Source: Ruminiclostridium sp.
GTDB taxonomy: Bacteria > Bacillota > Clostridia > Oscillospirales > Oscillospiraceae
Direction: 5' to 3'
Assembly (NCBI GenBank): GCA_017435425.1
Contig: JAFSFC010000066.1
Coordinates: 1 to 46,267 of the forward strand
DNA: 46,267 nt
In this document: in pieces, positions 7,396-15,612 of the stretch
Layout of the letters: each line of letters starts with the position of its first letter
How positions within the stretch are numbered: the first letter of the stretch is position 1
Program-made: the position numbers and the translations under genes
Notes under the pieces: generated by a model
The model's database searches: none
Told to the model about the DNA's origin: nothing
The model's input: the letters and a program-made list of their open reading frames with translations, nothing else

Positions 7396-8760
7396 TTACT
7401 TGGACAGGTACTCGTCGATGCTGACGGCAGCGCGGCGGCCAGCGCCCATTGCCTTAACAACGACCTGAGGACCGGTGACAGCGTCACCGCCGGCGAAGAC
7501 GCCGGGACGGCTGGTCATGCAGCCATCGTCAACAGCGATACCGCCCCACTTATCCTTGTCGATGCCGGTGGTGGTGTCCACAACATCCTCGGAGTAAGAG
7601 GTACCGGTAGCGATGACCAGGTTGTCGCACTCGATCTCGAAGTACTCACCGGTGCCCACGGGAGAACGACGGCCGGAAGCGTCGGGCTCGCCCAGAGTCA
7701 TCTTCTCCAGCTTGACAGCCACCAGCTTGCCATCCTTGCCGATGCACTCGACGGGGTTGGTCAGCTCCTTGATCTCGATGGACTCTTCACGGGTATGCTC
7801 GATCTCATCGCGGCGAGCGGGAGCTTCTGCGATGGTACGGCGATAGACCATGATGGGCTCTGCGCCAACGCGCTTTGCGCAGCGGACTGCGTCGACAGCA
7901 ACGTTACCGCCGCCAACGACCAGGACGCGCTTGGCTTCCTTGATGCTTGCGGGCAGAGCTGCGGTGTTCAGGTTGACCTCAGTCAGGTAGTCGTTTGCGG
8001 ACCAAACGCCTTCCAGGCTGGTGTCCAGGCCTCTGGGGGTCTGGGGGATGTCAGCGCCGTTACCAACGAAGACAGCCTCAAAGCCGTCAGCGAACAGAGC
8101 GTCGATGCTCTTGCTCTTGTCGATGGGGGAGCTGGTGACGATCTCCACGCCCTGAGCCTTCAGGGTGTCGATGTGACGGTCGACGACCTCGTTGGGCAGA
8201 ACGAACTGGGGGATGCCGTAGGTAAGAATACCGCCGGCATAGCTCAGCTTCTCGAAGACGGTAACGTCATAGCCCATAGCTGCCAGGTCGCCAGCGCAGG
8301 CGATACCAGCAGGGCCGGAACCGATGACAGCAACCTTCTTACCCTTCTTTTCCACGGAGGGAACAGAGATGGGGTTGCGTGCAGCATACCAGTCAGCCAC
8401 GAAGCGCTCCAGACGGCCAATGCCGACTGCCTCGCCCTTCAGGGCGTGAGCGCAGTTCTTCTCGCACTGCTGCTCCTGGGGGCAGACACGGCCGCAGATG
8501 GAGGGCATGCAGGACTTGACGGTGATGATGTCGTAAGCAGCTGCGAAGTCGCCAACAGCAACCTTAGCGATGAACTCGGGGATCTGCTGGTTGATGGGGC
8601 AGCCAGCCACGCAGGGCTTCTTACGGCAGTTCAGGCAGCGCATAGCCTCACGGATAGCGTCAGCCTCGGTATAGCCCAGTGCAACTTCGTTGAAGTTGTC
8701 GCAGCGAACCTCAATGGGCTGCTCGGGCATGGGATTTCTTTCTCTTACGTTGTTAATCAT
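7396..8760 (-). CDS. gltA: GltA/NfnB-type NADPH-dependent flavoprotein (glutamate synthase small-subunit family)
   Basis: A 454-aa iron-sulfur flavoprotein. The N-terminal Fe-S domain has CLNCRKKPCVAGCP and CMPSICGRVCPQEQQCEKNC; next come an FAD site (GSGPAGIACAGDLAAMGY) and an NADPH site (VVGGGNVAVDAVRCA), and a C-terminal GGDAVTGPQVVV motif. Close families are homomeric NADPH-dependent glutamate synthase and NfnB, the larger subunit of electron-bifurcating ferredoxin:NADP oxidoreductase. No NfnA partner adjoins it. Its ATG overlaps the PFOR stop (ATGA) with AAGGAGG well placed, so it is co-translated with PFOR. That context favours a ferredoxin- or NADPH-linked role over, or besides, glutamate synthesis. 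Confidence 0.88.
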   Translation of the reverse strand: MINNVRERNPMPEQPIEVRCDNFNEVALGYTEADAIREAMRCLNCRKKPCVAGCPINQQIPEFIAKVAVGDFAAAYDIITVKSCMPSICGRVCPQEQQCEKNCAHALKGEAVGIGRLERFVADWYAARNPISVPSVEKKGKKVAVIGSGPAGIACAGDLAAMGYDVTVFEKLSYAGGILTYGIPQFVLPNEVVDRHIDTLKAQGVEIVTSSPIDKSKSIDALFADGFEAVFVGNGADIPQTPRGLDTSLEGVWSANDYLTEVNLNTAALPASIKEAKRVLVVGGGNVAVDAVRCAKRVGAEPIMVYRRTIAEAPARRDEIEHTREESIEIKELTNPVECIGKDGKLVAVKLEKMTLGEPDASGRRSPVGTGEYFEIECDNLVIATGTSYSEDVVDTTTGIDKDKWGGIAVDDGCMTSRPGVFAGGDAVTGPQVVVKAMGAGRRAAVSIDEYLSK

Positions 8761-11700
8761 TTTGCCTGACCCTCCTTAGGTTCCAGACTATTCCGTCTGT
8801 TGATCAGACTGTCATAACGACCCAGGGCAGCCTTTTCGGACTCGACGAAGAGCTTCTCAGCCATGGCGGGGTTCTTCATGGACAGGGATGCATAACGGTT
8901 CTCGCCCTTGATGAAGTCTCTGTACTTCTCGGTGGGCTTAGCGCTGTCGATCTGCAGGGGGTTCTTGCCCTCAGCAGCCAGACGAGGATCATAGCGCAGC
9001 ATGTTCCAGTAACCAGCGCGGACGGCCTTCTTCATCTCGACCATGGAGCGGTTCATGCCGGCCTTGATGCCGTGGTTGATGCAGGGAGCGTAAGCGATGA
9101 TCAGAGAAGGACCGTCATAGCTCTCAGCTTCCTTCAGAGCGCGCAGGGTCTGAGCGGGGTTAGCGCCCATAGCGACCTGAGCGACGTAAACGTGACCATA
9201 GGTCATTGCGATCTGAGCCAGGTCCTTCTTGCCGGTGGGCTTACCGCCTGCTGCGAACTGTGCCACAGCGCCGGTGGGGGTGGACTTGGAGGACTGACCG
9301 CCGGTGTTGGAGTAGACCTCGGTGTCGAAGACCAGAACGTTGAAGTTCTCGCGGGAAGCCAGGATGTGGTCCAGGCCACCGTAGCCGATGTCGTATGCCC
9401 AGCCGTCGCCGCCGAACAGCCACATGGAGGGACGAGGCAGGATGTCGGAGTTAGCAACGACATATTCGCAGTCCTTGACCAGAGCAGCGTCCATGGTGAC
9501 CTCAGCGGGAGTCAGGTCAGCCTGGAATGCCTTGATCAGAGCGACCAGGTCGATGCCCAGGGAAGCAGCCTCGTTGGTGTTCATCTTTTCCACCCAAGCG
9601 CCAGCGGTGCCAGCGAAGCGGCGGTCCTTTGCCAGGCGCTCAACAACAGCCTTCATGGCGTTGCGGCGGGTGCGCAGGGAGACGGACATACCGAAGCCGA
9701 ACTGAGCGTTGTCTTCGAACAGGGAGTTTGCCCATGCGGGGCCGTGGCCGTTCTCGTCCACGACGTAGGGCATGCTGGGAACGGATGCACCCCAGATGGA
9801 GGAGCAGCCGGTAGCGTTAGCAATGACAGCGTGGTCGCCGAACAGCTGGGTGACCATCTTTGCATAGGGAGTCTCGCCGCAGCCGGGGCATGCGCCGGAG
9901 TACTCCAGGTAGGGACGCAGGAACTGAGAAGTCTTGACGTTCTCGGGAGAACCTTCCTGAACGCCGACCTTCTTAGCATACTCGAAGGTGTTCTGGTCTT
10001 CGAACATACGGCCAGCGGAACGCTCCATGGACAGAGCCTTGCCGCGGGCGGGGCACATCTCGACGCAGGAACCGCAGCCGGTGCAGTCTGCAGCGGAGAC
10101 AGCCACGATGAACTTCTTGCCTTCAGCGGTCTTGCAGTCCACGGTGGTCAGGCCTTCAGCGTCCTCGGGCTTGAGGATGAAGGGACGGATGACAGCGTGG
10201 GGGCAGACAGCGGAGCACCAGTTGCACTGGGTGCAGTTTTCTGCATGCCAGACGGGGATATCCACAGCGATACCGCGCTTCTCGAAAGCGGAGGTGCCGG
10301 AGGGAGCCTTACCGGTGACGTAGGGCAGGAAGGTGGAGACGGGCAGGGAGTCGCCTTCCAGGTTGTTGGTGGGGATCAGGATGTTACGGACGTATGCATC
10401 CTGCTCAGCGTTGACGGTGTTCAGCTTCAGCTCTGCCTTAGCTTCGTCAACAGCGTTAGCCCACTCTGCGGGAACTGCAACTTCCTTAGCGGCGGTCTGG
10501 CCAGCCATAACAGCAGCCATGTTCATGTCAACGACGTTCTGGCCCTTGGTGCCGTAGTCCTTGACGATACCCTGACGCATGTACTCGATGGCATCCTCTT
10601 CGGGAACCAGGTTAGCCAGCTTGAAGTATGCAGACTGGATGATGGTGTTGATACGGCCCTTCATGCCCAGGTTACGGGCGATGTTGACAGCGTCGCAGGT
10701 GTAGAACTTGATGTTCTTCTGTGCCAGTGCGCGCTTGATGTCTGCGGGCAGACGTGCCTCCAGCTCTTCGCCTTCCCATTCGCAGTTCAGCATGAAGATG
10801 CCGCCGGGCTTGACGTCGCGGACCATGTTGTACTTGCCGATGTAAGCGGGGTTACCACAGATAACCACGTCAGCATGGCCAACATAGTAGGAGGAACGGA
10901 TGGGCTTCTGGCCGAAGCGCAGGTGGGAGATGGTCAGACCACCGGACTTCTTGGAGTCATACTGGAAGTATGCCTGAACATAGTTGTCGGTGTGGTCGCC
11001 GATGATCTTGGAGGTGTTCTTGGAAGCACCGACCAGACCGTCGGAGCCGATACCCCAGATCTTGACGGACTTCTGAGTGGGATCCTCGGGCAGGACGAAC
11101 TCGTGCTTCTCGATGGACAGGTTGGTCACGTCGTCAACGATGCTGACGGTGAAGTGGTTGTGACCGCCCTTTGCCAGGTGCTGGAAGACGGAGTACATGT
11201 CTGCGGGAGTGGTGTCCTTGGAGGACAGGCCGTAACGGCCGCCGATGACACGGATGTTGTTCTTGCCGGCCTCGTTCAGGACAGCAACGACGTCCAGGTA
11301 CAGGGGCTCACCGAATGCACCGGGCTCCTTGGTACGGTCCAGAACTGCGATGCGCTCGACAGTCTCGGGCAGCTCTGCCAGCATGTGCTTTGCAGAGAAG
11401 GGACGATACAGGTGAACTTCCAGAACGCCGACCTTCTTGCCAGCAGCGGTCATGGCGTCAACGACCTCTTCCAGAGTGCCGCAGACGGAGCCCATAGCCA
11501 CGATGACGTCGGTAGCGTCGGGAGCGCCGTAGTAGTTGAAGGGCTTGTAGTTGGTGCCGATGCTCTCGTTGACCTTGTTCATGTTGCCAACGACCACGTC
11601 GACCAGGTCATTGTACATGACGTTGGAAGCTTCGCGGTGCTGGAAGAAGGTCTCGGGGGGCTCGTTGGTACCACGGTGGAAGGGATGGTGGGGCATGTTG

Positions 11701-12326
11701 GCGTTGGCGCGGAAACGTGCCAGAGCCTCCCAGTCGACCATCTCTGCCAGGGTGTCATATTCCCAGGTGCGCAGCTTCTGGATCTCGTGAGAGGTACGGA
11801 AGCCGTCGAAGAAGTTGATGAAGCCCATGCTTGCCTGGATTGCGGACAGGTGAGCAACGGGAGCCAGGTCCATAACTTCCTGGGGAGTGGATGCAGCCAG
11901 CATTGCCATACCGGTGCCGCGGCAGGCCATAACGTCCTGGTGGTCACCGAAGATGGACAGAGCGTGGGTGGTCAGGGTACGAGCTGCCACGTGGAAAACG
12001 CCGGGCAGGCCTTCGCCAGCAACCTTGTACAGGTTGGGGATCATCAGCAGCAGACCCTGGGATGCGGTAAAGGTGGTGGTCAGGGCACCGGTGGACAGAG
12101 AGCCGTGGACAGCGCCAGCTGCGCCTGCCTCGGACTCCATCTCAACGATGTTGACGCGGTTGCCGAAGATATTTCTGCGGTCCTGGTTAGCCCATTCGTC
12201 CACGTTCTCCGCCATGGGGGAGGAGGGAGTGATGGGGTAAATTGCAGCGACTTCAGTGAAGGCGTATGCGACGTGGCCAGCAGCGGCGTTGGCGTCCATA
12301 CTCTTAAAGGGTCTCATGTCTTTCAT
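8757..12326 (-). CDS. nifJ: Pyruvate:ferredoxin (flavodoxin) oxidoreductase
   Basis: A 1189-aa single-chain PFOR, full length for the homodimeric family, which oxidises pyruvate to acetyl-CoA and CO2 and passes electrons to ferredoxin. The N-terminal half has the YPITPSSPMAE and GDHQDVMACRGTGMAML motifs; a double 4Fe-4S domain (CTQCNWCSAVCPHA near residue 697, CTGCGSCVEMCPARG after it) follows; then CPGCGETPYAK with the third cluster and the thiamine-pyrophosphate motif GDGWAYDIGYGGLDH near 973. The start at 12326 overlaps the polyferredoxin stop (ATGA) and has AGGAGG upstream. Strongly biased codons suggest high expression. This is the central catabolic enzyme of the operon. Confidence 0.97.
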   Translation of the reverse strand: MKDMRPFKSMDANAAAGHVAYAFTEVAAIYPITPSSPMAENVDEWANQDRRNIFGNRVNIVEMESEAGAAGAVHGSLSTGALTTTFTASQGLLLMIPNLYKVAGEGLPGVFHVAARTLTTHALSIFGDHQDVMACRGTGMAMLAASTPQEVMDLAPVAHLSAIQASMGFINFFDGFRTSHEIQKLRTWEYDTLAEMVDWEALARFRANANMPHHPFHRGTNEPPETFFQHREASNVMYNDLVDVVVGNMNKVNESIGTNYKPFNYYGAPDATDVIVAMGSVCGTLEEVVDAMTAAGKKVGVLEVHLYRPFSAKHMLAELPETVERIAVLDRTKEPGAFGEPLYLDVVAVLNEAGKNNIRVIGGRYGLSSKDTTPADMYSVFQHLAKGGHNHFTVSIVDDVTNLSIEKHEFVLPEDPTQKSVKIWGIGSDGLVGASKNTSKIIGDHTDNYVQAYFQYDSKKSGGLTISHLRFGQKPIRSSYYVGHADVVICGNPAYIGKYNMVRDVKPGGIFMLNCEWEGEELEARLPADIKRALAQKNIKFYTCDAVNIARNLGMKGRINTIIQSAYFKLANLVPEEDAIEYMRQGIVKDYGTKGQNVVDMNMAAVMAGQTAAKEVAVPAEWANAVDEAKAELKLNTVNAEQDAYVRNILIPTNNLEGDSLPVSTFLPYVTGKAPSGTSAFEKRGIAVDIPVWHAENCTQCNWCSAVCPHAVIRPFILKPEDAEGLTTVDCKTAEGKKFIVAVSAADCTGCGSCVEMCPARGKALSMERSAGRMFEDQNTFEYAKKVGVQEGSPENVKTSQFLRPYLEYSGACPGCGETPYAKMVTQLFGDHAVIANATGCSSIWGASVPSMPYVVDENGHGPAWANSLFEDNAQFGFGMSVSLRTRRNAMKAVVERLAKDRRFAGTAGAWVEKMNTNEAASLGIDLVALIKAFQADLTPAEVTMDAALVKDCEYVVANSDILPRPSMWLFGGDGWAYDIGYGGLDHILASRENFNVLVFDTEVYSNTGGQSSKSTPTGAVAQFAAGGKPTGKKDLAQIAMTYGHVYVAQVAMGANPAQTLRALKEAESYDGPSLIIAYAPCINHGIKAGMNRSMVEMKKAVRAGYWNMLRYDPRLAAEGKNPLQIDSAKPTEKYRDFIKGENRYASLSMKNPAMAEKLFVESEKAALGRYDSLINRRNSLEPKEGQAK

Positions 12327-13411
12327 TTCGCTGCGCCTCCTTTCTGTGCTGCCATAGCACGAACCTGAACATAAGTAAAGTCGGGCATCTCGCGGGCAGA
12401 GATCACGCCGGCGGGGCAGACATAAGAGCAAATGTTGCAGTCTTCGCACTTGTCGGGGGTAATAACGGCACGGCCGAACTCAGCGTGGATGACGCCGTCG
12501 GGGCAGTTTGCAGCGCAGTCGCCGCAGCCGATGCAGCCGACCCAGCACAGTTCCTTACGCTTGTCGGGGTGATCCTGAGAAGCGCAGGCGACCATCTTTG
12601 CGCCCTTGAAGGGAACGATAACGGGCAGCTCCTGGGGGCAGACATGGACGCAGGCAGTACAGCCGACGCACAGTTCGTGGTTCACCAGAGCGGTGCCGTT
12701 GGTGATCTGGATGGCGTTGAAGCGGCAAGCAGCAGCGCAGTCGCCGAAGCCGGCGCAGCCGAAGGAGCAGTGGCCGTCCAGATCCAGAGCTGCAGCTTCA
12801 CGGCAGTTGGTAGCGCCGGCAGCAGCATAAACCTCGTGATTATGCAGGCCGCCGCGGCAACGCACGAAAGCGACAGTGGGCTTGATCTGAGCCAGATCGT
12901 GATAGGTATCGACGATGATCTTCTTGCGGCAGGCAACAGTACATGCTGCGCAGCCCAGGCACTTCTCATAGTCGATCACAGCGCAGTTGTCCACGATGCT
13001 GATGGCATCCTGGGGACATGCCTCTGCGCAGTCACCACAGCCGATGCAGCTGTGGCCACACATCTTGATGGCGACTTCCTCTTCGTCCTTGTTGGAGCAG
13101 GGAACGAAGTTGGAGACATCATCAGGAACCATGTGGATGAGCTTCTGGGGGCATGCAGCAACGCAGTCGCCGCAGCCGTCGCACTTGTCCTTGTTGAGCT
13201 GGACGGTGCCGTCAACGATGGTCAGCGCGTCCAGGGGACATGCTGCCACGCAGGAACCTGCGCCCACGCAACCATAGGTGCACTCGCCGCTGGCAAAGCC
13301 AGCCTTGACTGCTTCCTCACAGGTGGCGTAGAACTTCAGACGGGACTTACCGGCTGCGCAACCAGAACACTTGATAAAGGGGATTTCATGCTTTTCATTC
13401 ATGGGTTGCAT
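12323..13411 (-). CDS. Eight-cluster polyferredoxin built from two RnfB-like modules
   Basis: A 362-aa soluble protein with eight predicted 4Fe-4S sites and no membrane segment. It consists of two related modules, about residues 14-165 and 185-340. Each runs through a CxYGC/CxFGC-VGxGxC type site, then CxxCxxC sites, a CGHSCIGCGDC or CWVGCIGCGDC site, and a final CxxCxxC. The layout follows the soluble part of RnfB (FeS domain plus dicluster domain) but lacks the RnfB membrane anchor and is doubled. The second module has lost the first cysteine pair (RCRGGLHN in place of KCSGCAAGKS). It is first in the operon with PFOR and the GltA-like protein, so it likely relays their electrons. Start 13411 or 13402 are both possible. 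Confidence 0.85.
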   Translation of the reverse strand: MQPMNEKHEIPFIKCSGCAAGKSRLKFYATCEEAVKAGFASGECTYGCVGAGSCVAACPLDALTIVDGTVQLNKDKCDGCGDCVAACPQKLIHMVPDDVSNFVPCSNKDEEEVAIKMCGHSCIGCGDCAEACPQDAISIVDNCAVIDYEKCLGCAACTVACRKKIIVDTYHDLAQIKPTVAFVRCRGGLHNHEVYAAAGATNCREAAALDLDGHCSFGCAGFGDCAAACRFNAIQITNGTALVNHELCVGCTACVHVCPQELPVIVPFKGAKMVACASQDHPDKRKELCWVGCIGCGDCAANCPDGVIHAEFGRAVITPDKCEDCNICSYVCPAGVISAREMPDFTYVQVRAMAAQKGGAAK

Positions 13412-13463
13412 TCGTATCTCACATCCTTTTATTGCTTTGCGAGGTTGGTTATATTCCACTGTC

Positions 13464-13492
13464 ATTATGGTACGCAAAATCCAGAATGTCAA
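13464..13492 (-). promoter_or_regulatory. Sigma-A promoter of the polyferredoxin-PFOR operon
   Basis: On the minus strand TTGACA (13487-13492), 17-bp spacer, CATAAT (13464-13469), about 50 bp upstream of the start codon. Confidence 0.83.
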
Positions 13493-13498
13493 CATTCT
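13483..13498. promoter_or_regulatory. Perfect 16-bp palindrome over the -35 box of the PFOR operon
   Basis: AGAATGT-2-ACATTCT, perfect arms of 7 bp, encloses the -35 hexamer, a classic repressor position. It does not match the Rex consensus (TTGTGAN8TCACAA type) or the PerR/Fur box. The regulator is not in the window as far as can be seen. Confidence 0.6.
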
Positions 13499-13658
13499 AA
13501 ATAAAAAATTTTGCTTTTTTCCTGCAAAATTTCCAGCATTCCCCTCTATGTTGTGGCCCATTTCGACTTTCCGAAGGGTTAGCCACCGCTAATTTCTGCA
13601 TTATTTCCATCATTTTTGTTTCATTATTGACACCTGTCACCTTTTTCCCCGCATAAAG

Positions 13659-13692
13659 AAAGAGGAAGAAACCTGTCGGTTTCCTCCTCTTT
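13659..13692 (-). terminator. Terminator of the LCP gene
   Basis: Arms 13659-13673 and 13678-13692 pair over 15 positions with one mismatch, with a 4-nt loop; on the minus strand the tail is TTTCTTTATG. The rest of the gap up to 13464 holds a small TTAGC/GCTAA hairpin and TGACA-CC-TGTCA near 13628, with no gene seen. Confidence 0.82.
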
Positions 13693-13706
13693 ACAATATC
13701 ATATCA

Positions 13707-14714
13707 TCAATAGGGAGACTGGAAGATCTCCACATCCTCCAGGGTCAGAGGTGCGGTGTAGGGGTTGATGAGACGGTTGATGATCTCCAGGCTGTCGTTG
13801 GGGTAGAGTTCGTAGCAGTAGCTGGTCCCCTTATAGGAAACATTGCCATCACCGGGCAGAGCTTCGCCGGAGACGCCGGTGGACAGGTTCAGCCCCAGGG
13901 CCTTTGCTGCAAACCAGGCGATATTGGTCCCGCTCATGTCGGTCTCAATGTTTCGCTCCACGATATCGATAAACTCATTGATGTTCACCAGACTGTCTAC
14001 GGACATGAGCTTCTTGGCCACGGTGAGCATCATCTGCTGGGCGGTCTCAGCACGCTGGACATCCCCCAGGGGGTAACCGGTGCCGTCGGCATTGTGGCGG
14101 AAGCGGCAGACCTCCATGGCCTGCTGGCCGCTCAGGTGCTGGACGCCGGGCTGGTAATGGATATGCAGATCCTGGGCAGGATCGTCGTAGTACATCTCCA
14201 CGGGAACGTTGAACTCCACGCCGCCCACAGCATCCACAATTTCAATGAAGGCATCCAGGTCCAGAGTCACATAGAAGTCCAAGGGGAAGCCCACCAGTTC
14301 GGACACCACCCGCTCCAGGTTGTCGATGCCGGCTCTCATGCTGGAATTGATCTTGGGATTCTTCTCGTTCACCAGCGTGTCTCTGGGGATGGAGACCATG
14401 CCCACCTTCTGGTTGGGCACATCGTAGGTGACCACCATGATGGAGTCTGCATTGCCGCTCTCCTGGTCCGGAATGGCCAGCAGGAAGGTGTAGGTCTGCT
14501 CCTTCCGCTGGTGGCTGCCGGTCTCCATACCGGGAGCCTCCGCCTCCACCACACCGGGATTGGAGCCTTCAGGGGTGATGTCGGGCTCAGGGACTGCGAT
14601 TTTATAAACAGCGTATCCGAGAACGATGAGGGCTGCCAGCACCACGATGGCGGTGTAGATCCCCTTGAGGATACGATAGGGTTTCTTCAGCTTACGTTTT
14701 TTCTTTTTGGCCAA
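13707..14714 (-). CDS. LytR-CpsA-Psr (LCP) family protein
   Basis: LCP enzymes attach teichoic acids or other glycopolymers from lipid carriers to peptidoglycan outside the membrane. This 335-aa protein has a basic cytoplasmic start (KKKKRKLKK), one membrane helix (about 17-37), and an extracellular LCP domain with the conserved NADSIMVVTYD (D90-S91), SIPRDT (R111-D112), VGFPLDFYVTLDLDAF, and the CRFRHNADGTGYPLGDVQRAETAQQ stretch that binds the pyrophosphate lipid. The TTG start at 14714 is chosen because AAAGGAGG lies eight bases upstream; an upstream ATG at 14753 has no such site. It is monocistronic with its own promoter and terminator. Confidence 0.92.
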   Translation of the reverse strand: MAKKKKRKLKKPYRILKGIYTAIVVLAALIVLGYAVYKIAVPEPDITPEGSNPGVVEAEAPGMETGSHQRKEQTYTFLLAIPDQESGNADSIMVVTYDVPNQKVGMVSIPRDTLVNEKNPKINSSMRAGIDNLERVVSELVGFPLDFYVTLDLDAFIEIVDAVGGVEFNVPVEMYYDDPAQDLHIHYQPGVQHLSGQQAMEVCRFRHNADGTGYPLGDVQRAETAQQMMLTVAKKLMSVDSLVNINEFIDIVERNIETDMSGTNIAWFAAKALGLNLSTGVSGEALPGDGNVSYKGTSYCYELYPNDSLEIINRLINPYTAPLTLEDVEIFQSPY

Positions 14715-14784
14715 GGCCAACGCCTCCTTTGGTCTGAATTCCAATGGCCGCATGAAGGCAATTATCCATGCTAACTGATTGTAC

Positions 14785-14813
14785 ATTATACATAAACTAT
14801 GGCCGCTCGGCAA
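14785..14813 (-). promoter_or_regulatory. Promoter of the LCP gene
   Basis: On the minus strand TTGCCG (14808-14813), 17-bp spacer, TATAAT (14785-14790). The 420-bp gap 14715-15133 separates two divergent genes. Between the two promoters lies AT-rich sequence with a small AACCGGG/CCCGGTT hairpin (14902-14919) and nothing that looks coding. Confidence 0.65.
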
Positions 14814-14956
14814 GTCTTTCGACCCTTTGTTTCTCATTTTTTAATAAATCATTTACATTTTGTCCCATCTTCCCGCCCAATCTTGCCCCAAGAGAAAATA
14901 GAACCGGGGGAACCCGGTTGAAATTGGCAATTTTCCATGAATTCCTGTCAAACCCC

Positions 14957-14985
14957 TTGCAAGCCCTCCCCCATCGTGGTATAAT
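14957..14985 (+). promoter_or_regulatory. Promoter of the rimP-nusA-infB operon
   Basis: TTGCAA (14957-14962), 17-bp spacer, TATAAT (14980-14985); transcript start expected near 14992, giving a leader of about 140 nt. Confidence 0.78.
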
Positions 14986-15016
14986 GTCAACCGTAATGGA
15001 AGATGTAAGTAGTAAG

Positions 15017-15044
15017 GAGTGGGGCTTGCCCCGCTCTTTCTTTT
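15017..15044 (+). promoter_or_regulatory. Terminator-like hairpin in the rimP-nusA leader (candidate attenuator)
   Basis: GAGTGGGGC (15017-15025) pairs with GCCCCGCTC (15028-15036) with one G-T wobble, followed by TTTCTTTT. It lies between the promoter and the first gene. In Bacillus subtilis NusA is known to repress its own operon by stimulating a leader terminator; a similar loop is a reasonable inference here. Confidence 0.55.
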
Positions 15045-15133
15045 ATATTTGCGCACCCCGGTCCTGTTCCTTCCCGAATCTGGACCTGTATACATTATAT
15101 TATAATAGCGCCAAAAGCGCACAGGAGGTTACA

Positions 15134-15589
15134 ATGTCCAAAATCACTGATCTGACTGCAGAGCTGGCCCGCCCGGTGGTAGAGGCCTGCGGCTGCACCC
15201 TGTGGGACGTGGAGTACATCAAGGAGGCCGGCAGCTGGTATCTCCGCCTGTATATCGACAAGGAGGACGGCGTTTCCATCAACGACTGCGAGGCCGTCAG
15301 CCGCGGCGTGGACCCCCTGCTGGACGAAGCAGATCCCATCCAGGACCCCTACACCTTCGAGGTCTCTTCCGCCGGCGCTGACCGCCCCCTGAAGAAGCCC
15401 GAACATTTCGAGGCCTTCATGGGCGCTGAGGTAGACGTAAAGTTCTACAAGGCGGTCAACGGCCAGAAGAACTGCACCGGCATTCTGGCCGGGTATGAAG
15501 ACGGCAGCGTCACCCTGGAGCTGGGGGGCGAGACCGTTACCTTTGACAAGAAAGACATCGCTTTCGTGCGTCTGCACGTGAGCTTTTAA
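15134..15589 (+). CDS. rimP: Ribosome maturation factor RimP
   Basis: RimP (YlxS) helps the late maturation of the 30S subunit. This 151-aa protein has the normal family length with the N-terminal alpha-beta domain (GCTLWDVEYIKEAGSWYLRLYID, then SINDCEAVSRGVDPLLDE) and the SH3-like C-terminal domain (FEVSSAGADRPLKKPEHFEAFMGAEV). AGGAGG stands seven bases before the ATG. It is the first gene of the nusA-infB operon, 23 bp ahead of nusA, as in most Firmicutes. Confidence 0.96.
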   Translation: MSKITDLTAELARPVVEACGCTLWDVEYIKEAGSWYLRLYIDKEDGVSINDCEAVSRGVDPLLDEADPIQDPYTFEVSSAGADRPLKKPEHFEAFMGAEVDVKFYKAVNGQKNCTGILAGYEDGSVTLELGGETVTFDKKDIAFVRLHVSF

Positions 15590-15612
15590 CACACTGCAAG
15601 GAGCTTAGAATT

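Noticed and set aside
9072..12368. Long open frame (about 1100 codons) opposite the PFOR gene
   Set aside because: Same cause: codon bias of PFOR leaves the reverse frame open. Composition is unlike real proteins of this genome.
13483..13498. Rex or Fur/PerR site over the PFOR -35 box
   Set aside because: The arms AGAATGT/ACATTCT do not fit these consensus sites, so no regulator is named.
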